Shown in pieces: positions 16,397 through 25,642 of a stretch of 64,000 bases of DNA. The translations under genes were made by a program, and so were the position numbers. The DNA lies in contig JAQSCO010000015.1 of the NCBI GenBank assembly GCA_029945445.1, positions 82,066 through 146,065 on the forward strand, read 5' to 3'. How positions within the stretch are numbered: position 1 is the first letter of the stretch; each line of letters begins with the position of its first letter. Under the pieces are notes generated by a model, which searched no databases, was not told the DNA's origin, and saw nothing but the letters and a program-made list of their open reading frames with translations. The stretch comes from Lacunisphaera sp. GTDB taxonomy: Bacteria; Verrucomicrobiota; Verrucomicrobiia; Opitutales; Opitutaceae.

Positions 16397-17770
16397 TCAC
16401 TCGAACACTTTCACGGCGTCGGCGGTGAGCCGGTTCTTGTAGATTTCGCCGCCTTTCATGACGAACTCGACCTGCTCGAGCACGGTGATGTCGGCGAGCG
16501 GGTCGCCCTTCACCGCGACGAGGTCGGCGTAGAAACCGGGGGCGAGCTGGCCGGCCTTGTCCTTCCAGCCGAGCAGGTCGGCGGCGACGGTGGTGGCGGA
16601 CTGCACGGCCTGCATCGGCGTCATGCCCCACTTGACCATGTGGAAGAACTGCTTGCCGTTCCAGCCGTGCGGATAGACGCCGGCATCGGTGCCGTAGGCG
16701 ATCTTGCAGCCGGCCTGCACGGCCTTCGTGAAGTTCTCGCGCTGCGTGCGGCCGACGAGTCTTTCCTTGTCGAGCATCTTCTGCGGGAAACCGAGGCGGC
16801 CGTATTCGGCGAGGATGTAATCGTCGTTGTAGATGTCGGGCACGAGCCAGGTGCCGTGCTCCCTGGCCAGGGCGATGCCCTCGGCGTCGATGAAGCTCGC
16901 GTGCTCGATGGAGGTGACACCCGCGCGGATGGCCAGCTTGATGCCCTCGGTGCCGTGGGCGTGCGCGGCGACGCGCCGGCCCCACAGGTGGGCCTCGTCG
17001 ACGATGGCCTTCATTTCCTCGAGCGTGTATTGCGGGGCGCCGACGGATTCCTCCTCGGACAACACGCCGGCGGTCGCGAGCATCTTGATGACGTCGGCGC
17101 CGTATTTGATGTTTTCGCGGACCTTCTTGCGGACCGCGTCAATGCCGTCGGCGATGCCGTTGATATCGCCCTCGAAGCGCACATAAGGGGACATGCCGTT
17201 GAGGTCGCCGTGTCCGCCGGTGGCGCTGAGCGCGGGGCCGCTGGCGAGGATGCGCGGGCCGGGGAGCTTGCCGGTGTTGATGGCGTTGCGCAGCGCGAAG
17301 TCCACGTAGTTGCCCGCGCCGACGTTGCGGATAGTGGTGAAGCCGGCGTCGAGCGTCCGCCGCGCGTAGATATGCGAGGTGGTGGCCTCGTCGATCGGGC
17401 TCTTGCGGAACATGTCCTCGTAGAAATTCTCCGGCTGGCCGGTGATGTGCGTGTGGCAGTCGATGAGCCCCGGCAGGACGGTGGCGGCGCCGAGATTGAT
17501 CATTTTCACTGTGGCACCGGCGGGGAGGGCCTTCGCCAATTCAGCCGCAGGCACGACGGCCTTCACGCGATCGCCCTCGATGATGATCGCCCGATCGGCG
17601 AGGACCTGGCCCGTGCCCGGGTCGACGAGGCGGGCGCATTTCACGACGGTCAGCACGACCGGAGCGTCGGCCGGCGGCAAATCGCCGGCAGTGAGGCGCG
17701 CGCCCAGCAGAAACGCGGTGAGCAGGCCGAGGCTGAAGGGATGCGGCAGGGGAAACTTCATGCGTTGCAT
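16397..17770 (-). CDS. Secreted amidohydrolase (imidazolonepropionase/Xaa-Pro dipeptidase-like)
   Basis: A protein of about 457 aa with an N-terminal signal peptide (start ATG 17770, or 17761), so it acts outside the cytoplasm. It has the metal-dependent amidohydrolase fold: the HxH pair in GLIDCHTHITG, the metal-bridging lysine region KMLATAGVLSEEE, then VAAHAHGTEG, SIEHASF, and the catalytic aspartate in GTDAGVYPHG. Related proteins hydrolyse Xaa-Pro or other cyclic or peptide amides, but the substrate cannot be read from sequence. It is convergent with the transporter-like gene and divergent from the lipoprotein gene. Confidence 0.85.
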   Translation of the reverse strand: MQRMKFPLPHPFSLGLLTAFLLGARLTAGDLPPADAPVVLTVVKCARLVDPGTGQVLADRAIIIEGDRVKAVVPAAELAKALPAGATVKMINLGAATVLPGLIDCHTHITGQPENFYEDMFRKSPIDEATTSHIYARRTLDAGFTTIRNVGAGNYVDFALRNAINTGKLPGPRILASGPALSATGGHGDLNGMSPYVRFEGDINGIADGIDAVRKKVRENIKYGADVIKMLATAGVLSEEESVGAPQYTLEEMKAIVDEAHLWGRRVAAHAHGTEGIKLAIRAGVTSIEHASFIDAEGIALAREHGTWLVPDIYNDDYILAEYGRLGFPQKMLDKERLVGRTQRENFTKAVQAGCKIAYGTDAGVYPHGWNGKQFFHMVKWGMTPMQAVQSATTVAADLLGWKDKAGQLAPGFYADLVAVKGDPLADITVLEQVEFVMKGGEIYKNRLTADAVKVFE

Positions 17771-17808
17771 GTTGGCGGCTTCGGCCGGTGAGACAAAGCT
17801 AAAGACAC

Positions 17809-17836
17809 TTGCGATGCGGTGTTTGCCGGCTAGGTT
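17809..17836 (+). promoter_or_regulatory. Candidate promoter TTGCGA-N16-TAGGTT
   Basis: TTGCGA (17809-17814) and TAGGTT (17831-17836) are separated by 16 bp, 48 nt upstream of the lipoprotein ATG. The leader carries a Shine-Dalgarno-like AGGAGA near 17871, unusual in this window. Confidence 0.5.
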
Positions 17837-17884
17837 GGCTCCGGGCCATCTGCCCAATACCTCACCTCCTCAGGAGATCCAGCC

Positions 17885-18763
17885 ATGAAAATGTTCGCCC
17901 GTTATCTTCCGGCCGTGGCGCTGTTCGGTGCGCTGCTGGCTTTTGCCGGATGCACCACCCAGACGGCCCGGGCCGGGTCGAGCCGCGGCAACTATCAGGT
18001 GGCCGTGATCGAAAGCTCCAAGGGCCTGCAACTGACCACGGAGCAGGTGGCGGAAATTCGCGCGTCGGCGCTCAATTACCTTAAGGAAAACGGCCTCACC
18101 GGCGGCGGGGAATATGTGGTGAAGATCAACCTCACCCCCGGCAATCCCGAGGCCACCGACCAGTGGGTGGTACTGCGGATCAGCAGCCTGCCCACGCGGA
18201 CCTACACGCTCCTCGCGGCGTATCCCGGTCCCGACGACTCCTATCCCTTCGACAACAGCTACTATTACGGCCGGGCCAATTATCGCTATGCGGGCCTCCC
18301 GCAGTTTGGCTATTACGACCCGTTTGACTACGGCTACAACAACAACGATTACCTCGGCGGCGGCTATACCTCGCCGGGGTCGCCGCCGCGGAATCACCGG
18401 CCGGACTACAAGCCGGGAGACCACGACAACCGCCCGCCGGTGACGCATACCCGGTGGGAGGCCAACCCTAACCAGCCGGATTCAGGCCGGACCCACTCCG
18501 GCGATTATCAGCCGCGCGCCGATGCGCCGCGGACCTGGAACCACGACCGGCCCACGGACCGCGATTCCGGCTCATCCGGGTCGGGGCACGGCAACTCCGG
18601 CGGTCATACCCGCACCGAGAGTTCAGCCGGTTCAGGCGGTTCCTCGTCCGGATCATCCTCCAGCCCGCCGCCGGCTCCCAGCCATTCAGCTCCGGAACCA
18701 GCGCCGCGCTCGGAGCCAGCCCGGCAGACGGAAAAGGGCGAAACCCAATACCAGCCCCGCTGA
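17885..18763 (+). CDS. Lipoprotein with repetitive disordered C-terminus
   Basis: A 292-aa predicted lipoprotein. The signal peptide ends in a lipobox (LAFAGC, acylated Cys at residue 23). Residues 24-120 could form a small folded domain. This is followed by a Tyr/Asn/Gly-rich stretch (about 120-160) and a Pro/Ser/Gly/His-rich low-complexity tail with runs such as SSGSSSSPPPAPS. No known family is evident. The tail suggests a cell-envelope or extracellular linker. A recognisable ribosome-binding site (AGGAG, eight bases before the ATG) supports the start. The following 18764-18973 holds no gene I can support. Confidence 0.75.
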   Translation: MKMFARYLPAVALFGALLAFAGCTTQTARAGSSRGNYQVAVIESSKGLQLTTEQVAEIRASALNYLKENGLTGGGEYVVKINLTPGNPEATDQWVVLRISSLPTRTYTLLAAYPGPDDSYPFDNSYYYGRANYRYAGLPQFGYYDPFDYGYNNNDYLGGGYTSPGSPPRNHRPDYKPGDHDNRPPVTHTRWEANPNQPDSGRTHSGDYQPRADAPRTWNHDRPTDRDSGSSGSGHGNSGGHTRTESSAGSGGSSSGSSSSPPPAPSHSAPEPAPRSEPARQTEKGETQYQPR

Positions 18764-18973
18764 ACGAGCGGGCTAGGCGGCGAATCGCAGGAGTTCGAAA
18801 TCCGCCAGGGACTCTGTGTCCATTGCTTTGGCCAGCCGAGGCCATGGCGCGGGCGAGGAGTTTTGCCCGGAGCGGCTGGCGCAGGCGTTGGGGTTCCGGC
18901 GGCGGATTTTCCGGGCAAGCCTTTCGCCGACGACGGATGCCTTGTGGCGGGCGAACGCCGGAAGTGAGTTCGC

Positions 18974-19327
18974 TCAGATCTTCTCGTCCATGCTCCGCAG
19001 CCGTCCGGCCATAATGGTCATCAGCTGCAGCGCGAAAAAGGGGTTTTGCTGCACGAGAAACATGAAGCGCTTGCGGTCGATCGGCACGATCTTGGCGTCC
19101 GTCTTCACCAGCGCGGTTGCAATACGCGGGAGCTCCTCGATCAGGGCCATCTCGCCGAAAACGCCGCCGGGTCCGACGGTTTCGACGGTCTTCCCGTGAA
19201 TGCTGATTTCCACCGTGCCATCAAGCACGGCAAACATCAGGGAGCCGGGATCACCGACGCGGAAGATTATGCGGCCGGCGGGGAAGAGCTCGGCGTCCTG
19301 ATCCTTGTCAAACAGGTGAATTTGCAT
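18974..19327 (-). CDS. Single-domain cyclic-nucleotide-binding (cNMP) protein
   Basis: A 117-aa protein consisting almost only of a CRP-type cNMP-binding beta-roll. The phosphate-binding cassette is visible as FGEMALIEELPRIATA, close to the consensus FGExxLxxxxPRxAT. The final helix RLRSMDEKI ends the protein, with no HTH DNA-binding domain, so it is not a CRP-type transcription factor on its own. It may act as a regulatory subunit or bind partners. Neighbours give no clear function. Confidence 0.85.
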   Translation of the reverse strand: MQIHLFDKDQDAELFPAGRIIFRVGDPGSLMFAVLDGTVEISIHGKTVETVGPGGVFGEMALIEELPRIATALVKTDAKIVPIDRKRFMFLVQQNPFFALQLMTIMAGRLRSMDEKI

Positions 19328-19432
19328 GTTGGGAATATTACCGCCCGAGACAGTGGCGCGCGACGATCCCGTGACAATCGCGGGCGTGAAGCGTCACCAG
19401 ATTGTGACAATTGCCGGTCTCCGCCGCCGAGG

Positions 19433-19903
19433 TCAGATCCACCGGCGCACGCGGCGCTGGTAGGCGAGGTAGGTTTCACCGAACTTGGCGGCGAGGTAGC
19501 GCTCCTCGCGCCTGACGACGCCGAAGTGGAGGGTGAGGGCCAGCGGCACGACGAAGAGCACGGGCAGCACGCCATCGAGCAACAGGCCGATCGCGAGCAG
19601 CAGCAGGCACAAGGAGAAATACATCGGGTTGCGGGTGTAGCGGTAGGGCCCGGCGGCGACGATGGCGATGGTCGGCTTGTCCGGATTCACATTGGTGCCG
19701 GCGCGATGCATGATGCGCGAGGCCCAGAACGCCTGCGCGCCCGCCGCCAGGGCCAGTCCCGCGCCGAGGAGTCGCGCCGGCAGGGTCGGCAGCAGCGGAA
19801 TGGGGCACAGCCAGTGCGCCAGCCCGCCTGCCACGGCATGAAGCGCAAAGATCAGCGGCGGAAACGCGAGGACGTGGGCATGATCCTGGGTTTCGGCGCT
19901 CAT
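19433..19903 (-). CDS. Isoprenylcysteine methyltransferase-like membrane protein
   Basis: A 156-aa protein with four hydrophobic segments. Its C-terminal half, GPYRYTRNPMYFS followed by REERYLAAKFGETYLAYQRRVRRW, is the hallmark of the ICMT/PEMT-type membrane methyltransferase superfamily, whose conserved Arg/Glu residues bind S-adenosylmethionine. The bacterial substrate is generally unknown. The ATG overlaps the prfC stop by four bases, so it is translationally coupled to prfC. I used ATG 19903; upstream residues in the same frame belong to prfC's out-of-frame sequence. Confidence 0.82.
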   Translation of the reverse strand: MSAETQDHAHVLAFPPLIFALHAVAGGLAHWLCPIPLLPTLPARLLGAGLALAAGAQAFWASRIMHRAGTNVNPDKPTIAIVAAGPYRYTRNPMYFSLCLLLLAIGLLLDGVLPVLFVVPLALTLHFGVVRREERYLAAKFGETYLAYQRRVRRWI

Positions 19904-21555
19904 GTCCTGGCCTGCTCCGGCGGGAGCGTGTGCAGCTTCAATTCGGGGTTTTTTTCCAGGAAGTAACGCGTGGTCCACTCGTTCGGGAACAGGACCACGG
20001 GGTGGTCGAACTTGTCGGTGCCGAAGCTGACACCGGTGGCGACGATGAAGCGGGAGTAGTCGATGCCTTTTGGGCCCTTGAATGAATCCGGAATGTCCAC
20101 CCAACGGATGACCGTCCACGGCGTCGGGGTCAGCTTGCACTCGGCGTTGTATTCGGACTGCAGGCGCCATTGCACGACCTCGAACTGCAGCGGGCCGACC
20201 GCGGCGAGGAGCGTGGCGCCGGCGGGGGCGTTGCGGGCATTGAACGATTGCACGACGCCCTCCTGCAGAAGTTGCTCGAGGCCGGCGCGGTATTTCTTGG
20301 CGTCGCCGCTGTTCGGGTTGGAAATGTAGGTGAAGACCTCCGACGGGAAGCGCGGGATCTCGTTGTAGAAGATGCCGCGGTCCTCCGTGAGCGTGTCGCC
20401 GATGCCGAATTCACTGTGGCCAACGAGGCCGATGACGTCGCCCGGCCAGGCCTCGTCGACGGTCTCGCGTTCGCGGCCGAAGAGCTTGTGCGAGGACGAG
20501 AGGCGGACGGACTTGCCGGTGCGCTGGTGCGTGACGACCATGTCGCGGTCGAACTTGCCGGAGCAGACGCGGCAGAACGCGATGCGGTCGCGGTGCTTGG
20601 CGTCCATGTTCGCCTGGATCTTGAAGATGAAGCCGGAGAACTTCGGGTCGTCGACCGGCACGACGCGCTCGACGGTCGGCTGGGCCAGCCCCGGCACGGA
20701 GACGCTGACGGACTTGCGCGGCGCGGGCGGGACGGAGTCCTGCAAGAAACCGTCGAGCAAAAGCTGGATGCCGAAGTTGTTCACGGCGGAGCCGAAGTAG
20801 ACGGGCGTCTGCTGGCCGGCCTGCACGGCCGCGAGGTCGAACGGGTGGCCGGCGCCGTCGAGCATCTCGATCTGCTCCTTCACCGCGGCGAAGGTATCGT
20901 CGTCGAGCTTTTCGCGGACGATCGGATCGTCGAGCGAGGCGACACTGACGGGCGCCTGGAACTTGCCGCCCGGGACGCGCTCGAAGAGGTGGACCTGGCG
21001 GGTGCGGCGGTCGAACACGCCCTTGAACTGCGGGCCGTTGCCGAGCGGCCAGATGACGGGCGAGGACTGCAGGCCGAGGACGCTCTCCAGTTCGTCGAGC
21101 AGGTCGAGCGGGTTGCGCGTCGGCCGGTCGCACTTGTTCATGAACGTGAAGATCGGCACGCCGCGGCGGCGGCAGACCTCGAAGAGCTTGCGGGTCTGCG
21201 TCTCGACGCCCTTGGCGGCGTCGATGACCATGAGGGCGGCGTCGACGGCGGTGAGCACACGGTAGGTGTCCTCGGAGAAGTCCTTGTGGCCGGGGGTGTC
21301 GAGCAGGTTGACCGCACAGCCGGCGTAGTCGAACTGGAGGACGGTGGACGAGATGGAGATGCCGCGCTGTTTCTCGAGTTCCATCCAGTCGGAGGCGGTG
21401 GCGCGCTGGTTCTTGCGGTCCTTGACCGCGCCGGCGAGGTGGATGGCGTTGCCGTAGAGCAGGAACTTCTCGGTCAGCGTCGTCTTGCCCGCATCGGGAT
21501 GCGAGATGATCGCAAAGGTGCGGCGACGGGCGATTTCCTGGGCGGTCGTGGACAT
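19900..21555 (-). CDS. prfC: Peptide chain release factor 3
   Basis: A 551-aa translational GTPase that recycles RF1/RF2 from the ribosome. The G1 loop is SHPDAGKTTLTEK, G2/switch I is near QRGISISSTVLQF, G3 is DTPGHKDFSEDTYR, and G4 is NKCDRPTR. All are in the RF3 order, and the C-terminal RF3 domain includes VGPLQFEVVQWRL. The length is near the usual 530 residues. I chose ATG 21555, because the longer frame upstream runs through low-quality intergenic sequence containing a CACGCAAAGGCG-type repeat. Confidence 0.95.
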   Translation of the reverse strand: MSTTAQEIARRRTFAIISHPDAGKTTLTEKFLLYGNAIHLAGAVKDRKNQRATASDWMELEKQRGISISSTVLQFDYAGCAVNLLDTPGHKDFSEDTYRVLTAVDAALMVIDAAKGVETQTRKLFEVCRRRGVPIFTFMNKCDRPTRNPLDLLDELESVLGLQSSPVIWPLGNGPQFKGVFDRRTRQVHLFERVPGGKFQAPVSVASLDDPIVREKLDDDTFAAVKEQIEMLDGAGHPFDLAAVQAGQQTPVYFGSAVNNFGIQLLLDGFLQDSVPPAPRKSVSVSVPGLAQPTVERVVPVDDPKFSGFIFKIQANMDAKHRDRIAFCRVCSGKFDRDMVVTHQRTGKSVRLSSSHKLFGRERETVDEAWPGDVIGLVGHSEFGIGDTLTEDRGIFYNEIPRFPSEVFTYISNPNSGDAKKYRAGLEQLLQEGVVQSFNARNAPAGATLLAAVGPLQFEVVQWRLQSEYNAECKLTPTPWTVIRWVDIPDSFKGPKGIDYSRFIVATGVSFGTDKFDHPVVLFPNEWTTRYFLEKNPELKLHTLPPEQART

Positions 21556-21558
21556 GAA

Positions 21559-21591
21559 GGGGCTCACGCAAAGGCGCAAAGGCGCCAAGGT
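21559..21591. repeat. GCAAAGGCGCAAAGGCGCC word repeat
   Basis: A short stretch of reiterated CAAAGGCG words between prfC and the upstream region, similar in style to the CACGAAAAGTCACG arms near 60860. No second inverted arm is visible. Confidence 0.4.
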
Positions 21592-21681
21592 GAAGCCTTT
21601 TCCGCCTGCGGCTAAGCGGCAGGCCGGGTTCCCGACGGGCTCAGCCACGGGCCAAATGTGCCGATCTAACCCGCAACCCTT

Positions 21682-21762
21682 ATGAACAACTGGATGCTCA
21701 TTGCCGCGATGGCAGGCCTTATTCAAGCGACCGGACTCGTCGTCCTGATGGCCAGCGCCTAG
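21682..21762 (+). CDS. Possible 26-aa hydrophobic peptide
   Basis: An ATG-to-TAG frame encodes 26 residues that are almost all hydrophobic, with no charged residues (it begins MNNWMLIAAMAGL). It would form a single membrane helix, like known small membrane proteins. There is no good ribosome-binding site, and coding potential cannot be judged at this length. It lies in the 325-bp gap 21556-21880 between prfC and the DUF3052 gene, where otherwise only a short repeat is seen. Treat as a candidate only. Confidence 0.2.
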   Translation: MNNWMLIAAMAGLIQATGLVVLMASA

Positions 21763-21880
21763 TGGCCCGGTGGCTATCAGGACGTGGCCGGCATCCTTCT
21801 GAGCTCCCAGTCCGGTGCCGCAGTCATTCCACAGCGCGGACCCGGCGGCGGGCAGCGACGACCTGCCGCACGCCGCCTGA

Positions 21881-22294
21881 TTACTTCGGCCGATCCTTCA
21901 GGCGCCGGACGAACTTGAGGCCCGACCAGACTTCGTCGACGGCGCAGACCTTCACGTCCACGAGCCCGGCCGCGAGGCCGATACGGCGCACATCCGTCTC
22001 AGTGACATCGGTGGCGACCCCGGAGGATTTTTTCGGCCACGAGATCCAGAGTGCGCCCGCCGGTTGGAGCTTGGCGGCGAGCGGCGCGAAGTGACTCGCG
22101 AGGGCCTTGGCGGAAGAAGTGAAAAACTGGATGAGGTCGAGGTCCGTGTCGCGCGGGCGGCAGGCGGGGCAGTCCTCCGGCAACTGGCCCAAGGTGCGCG
22201 CATAGTCAGCCGGTGCGCCGACGAGCAGGTAGCGCGTGCCGGGCTTGAAGCCGAGCTTCTGGGGGAGGGGCGTGCCGGAGTATCCCGCGGGCAT
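21881..22294 (-). CDS. DUF3052-family protein
   Basis: A 137-aa protein matching the DUF3052 pattern. It begins GYSGTPLPQKLGFKPGTR, has a central acidic DLDLIQFF segment, and continues with LAAKLQPAGALWISWPKKSS and a C-terminal VKVCAVDEVWSGLKFVRR. Family function is unknown; the fold resembles an SAM-methyltransferase-like half domain. It is divergent from the rRNA methyltransferase gene, with a 47-bp gap. Confidence 0.85.
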   Translation of the reverse strand: MPAGYSGTPLPQKLGFKPGTRYLLVGAPADYARTLGQLPEDCPACRPRDTDLDLIQFFTSSAKALASHFAPLAAKLQPAGALWISWPKKSSGVATDVTETDVRRIGLAAGLVDVKVCAVDEVWSGLKFVRRLKDRPK

Positions 22295-22341
22295 GTGATT
22301 TAATGCTTCGCTAGGAACGGCTCTTGGTCAATCGTGAGCGC

Positions 22342-23502
22342 GTGTCTGTTTCCCTGAAGCTCAAGCCCAACGTCAAATCCCGCGCCCTCGACGGCCACCC
22401 CTGGGTGTTCGCCAACGAGTGCGAGGCCCTGCTGCCCGTTGAGCACGACGGCGAGGTGGTCGAATGCCGCGACCGGTCCAACCGGCTGCTCGGCACCGGT
22501 ATCTACAACAGCAAGTCGCAGATCGTCTGGCGGCGGCTGAGCCGCGAACGGGTGGCGCTTGATGGCGCTTATCTGCGCGAGGCCCTGGCCAAGGCGCTCG
22601 CGCGCCGGGCCGGCATGGGGGATTTCAAGCGGCTGGTGTGGTCCGAGTCGGACGACCTGCCCGGCGTCGTCGTCGACCAGTTCAGCGGCACACTCGTGGC
22701 GCAGATCCAGACCTTGGCCATGGAGAAGCGCGCGGCCCTCATCAGCGACCTGCTCGCGGATCTGGCGCAGCCGGCCGAGATTATTTTCCGCAACGACGCG
22801 AACATCCGCAAACTTGAGGGCCTGCCGGTCGAGGTGCACACGCGCTCGGGCGCGGCGTGGGAGCCGCGCTGGGTGAACATCGACGGGCTCAACTACTGGC
22901 TCGACCTGCAGGGCGGGCAGAAAACGGGATTCTACCTCGACCAGCGGCAGCAGCACGCGGCCGTGGCGCGCTACGCGTCCGGCAAGCGCGTGCTCGACGC
23001 GTTCTGCAACCAGGGGTCGTTCGCGCTGCATTGCGCGCGGGCCGGCGCGGCCCGCGTGCTCGGACTCGACAGCGCGTTCGACGCGGTCGGGCAGGCGAAG
23101 AAGAACGCCGAGCACAACGGGCTGAAGGCGGATTTCCAGGGCGTGAACGTCTTCGACTGGTTCACGGCGCAGCGCGAGACCGCGCCGGCGTGGGACCTGA
23201 TCATCCTCGACCCGCCGCCGTTCGCGAAATCGAAGTCGGCGCTCGAGGGCGCGCTGCGCGGCTACAAGGAGCTCAACCTGCGCGCCATGAAGTCGCTGGC
23301 GCCCGGCGGCGTGCTGGCGACTTACACCTGCTCGTATCACATGCAGGACGCCCAGCTGCGCGAGGTGCTGGCCGCGGCCGCGGCCGATGCCAAGCGCCGC
23401 GTGCACGTGCTGGAATACTGCCACCAGCCGCCGGACCATCCGGTGCTCGTGACGATGCCCGAGAGCGAATACCTCCGGGGCTACATCCTGCGCGTGGAGT
23501 AG
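22342..23502 (+). CDS. Class I SAM-dependent rRNA methyltransferase (RlmI/RlmK-like)
   Basis: A protein of about 386 aa. The N-terminal PUA-like part (LKPNVKSRALDGHPWVF) and a central bridging region precede a Rossmann methyltransferase domain with GFYLDQR, the SAM-binding LDAFCNQGSFALH and the catalytic LDPPPFAKSK. This arrangement matches the RlmI family of 23S rRNA m5C methyltransferases; the DPPPFA motif and TYTCSYHM (catalytic cysteine region) support it. The start is uncertain: GTG 22342 is preferred over TTG 22324. It is oriented away from DUF3052. Substrate base not determinable from sequence. Confidence 0.9.
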   Translation: MSVSLKLKPNVKSRALDGHPWVFANECEALLPVEHDGEVVECRDRSNRLLGTGIYNSKSQIVWRRLSRERVALDGAYLREALAKALARRAGMGDFKRLVWSESDDLPGVVVDQFSGTLVAQIQTLAMEKRAALISDLLADLAQPAEIIFRNDANIRKLEGLPVEVHTRSGAAWEPRWVNIDGLNYWLDLQGGQKTGFYLDQRQQHAAVARYASGKRVLDAFCNQGSFALHCARAGAARVLGLDSAFDAVGQAKKNAEHNGLKADFQGVNVFDWFTAQRETAPAWDLIILDPPPFAKSKSALEGALRGYKELNLRAMKSLAPGGVLATYTCSYHMQDAQLREVLAAAAADAKRRVHVLEYCHQPPDHPVLVTMPESEYLRGYILRVE

Positions 23503-23553
23503 TGGAGGGCCCAGCTCCGGCTGGGCCGCGGCTCAGCGGGAGCGGCGCCCTCC
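23502..23553. repeat. REP-like doublet, TCCC-loop class (copy A)
   Basis: A 52-bp element starting GTGGAGGGCCCA, 43 of 52 positions identical to 37324-37375. The first hairpin is GGCCCAGC-TCCG-GCTGGGCC. The second is a weaker hairpin with loop TCCC on the reverse strand. It starts on the last base of the upstream methyltransferase stop codon and ends 22 bp before the secreted-protein gene. Confidence 0.85.
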
Positions 23554-23575
23554 AACAGGCGACGGAATCGCAGCC

Positions 23576-24097
23576 TCAGCGCTGGGCCTGTGCGCTGTCC
23601 AGATTCCGGCGCGTCAGCCGGAGCTGCTCGATCTCGGTTTCCATTTGGGCCAGGTCGCTCACGCTCGCGGGGCGCTTCATGTCCTCCAGCACGGCGCGCT
23701 CGGTTTCCATCAGGCTGACCCGGGAGGCGGCGACGGCAGAGAGGTGCTCGGAGGAATTCCCGCCGAAGATGGCGGCGACGGTGGAGACCTTCTGGTTGTT
23801 GAGCGTCTTGTCCAGGTTGGTCGGCTTGATCTTCTTTTTCTCGCGGGCGATCAGCTTGTCGAGCTTCTCGATGGTCTTGTCGATTTCCTTGGCGCGCTGC
23901 GCCGTGACCTGGATCTTGGGCAGGACAATGACCTCGGCGTCGGGCAATTGGGATTCGACGGAGGCGGCGTGCGCCTTGGCCGCTTCGGGCATCTTGCTAG
24001 GTTCGGCCGCCTTGGCGGGTTCGGCGGCCGGGAGCAGGCCGGCGTCCGCCAGGATGAGGAGCACGGAGAAGGGCCGGCGAAGATGGGTGAATTTCAC
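23576..24097 (-). CDS. Secreted coiled-coil protein of unknown function
   Basis: A 173-aa protein with an N-terminal signal peptide (about residues 1-25) and an Ala/Pro/Lys-rich linker. A long helical region of coiled-coil character follows, with many Glu/Lys/Leu heptads (about 65-95 and 125-170, e.g. KEIDKTIEKLDKLIAREKK). The start is GTG 24097. A strong promoter-like sequence with a 16-bp spacer lies just upstream at 24108-24135. No family is recognised. Likely periplasmic or envelope-associated. Confidence 0.6.
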   Translation of the reverse strand: MKFTHLRRPFSVLLILADAGLLPAAEPAKAAEPSKMPEAAKAHAASVESQLPDAEVIVLPKIQVTAQRAKEIDKTIEKLDKLIAREKKKIKPTNLDKTLNNQKVSTVAAIFGGNSSEHLSAVAASRVSLMETERAVLEDMKRPASVSDLAQMETEIEQLRLTRRNLDSAQAQR

Positions 24098-24107
24098 GAA
24101 GAGGCAG

Positions 24108-24135
24108 ATTACAGCAAGGGAACCGGGTGCGACAA
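24108..24135 (-). promoter_or_regulatory. Candidate promoter TTGTCG-N16-TGTAAT
   Basis: On the reverse strand TTGTCG (24135-24130) and TGTAAT (24113-24108, five of six TATAAT matches) are 16 bp apart. The -10 box ends 10 nt before the GTG start, so the mRNA would be leaderless or nearly so. Confidence 0.55.
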
Positions 24136-24171
24136 GGACAGATGCCGGCGGCCGGCGGATGTTCCCAAAGA

Positions 24172-24199
24172 AAAGGCCGGACCTTGCGGCCCGGCCTTT
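24172..24199 (-). terminator. Rho-independent terminator of eno
   Basis: A stem of AAAGGCCGG (24172-24180) with CCGGCCTTT (24191-24199) around a 10-nt loop. On the reverse strand it is followed by a T-rich run. It lies about 90 bp downstream of the eno stop. Confidence 0.8.
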
Positions 24200-24286
24200 C
24201 CTGCTGTGTGTGTGCGGACGAAGCCTGCTTGTGTTAGGTCAACTTCGTTGGGCGGTATGGAAACGATCAGGGGGCCGGGTGCAAGC

Positions 24287-25642
<1,356 letters not shown>

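Noticed and set aside
18764-18973. Possible small gene between the lipoprotein and cNMP genes
   Set aside because: Short frames exist on both strands, but none shows a recognisable motif, start context or signal peptide.
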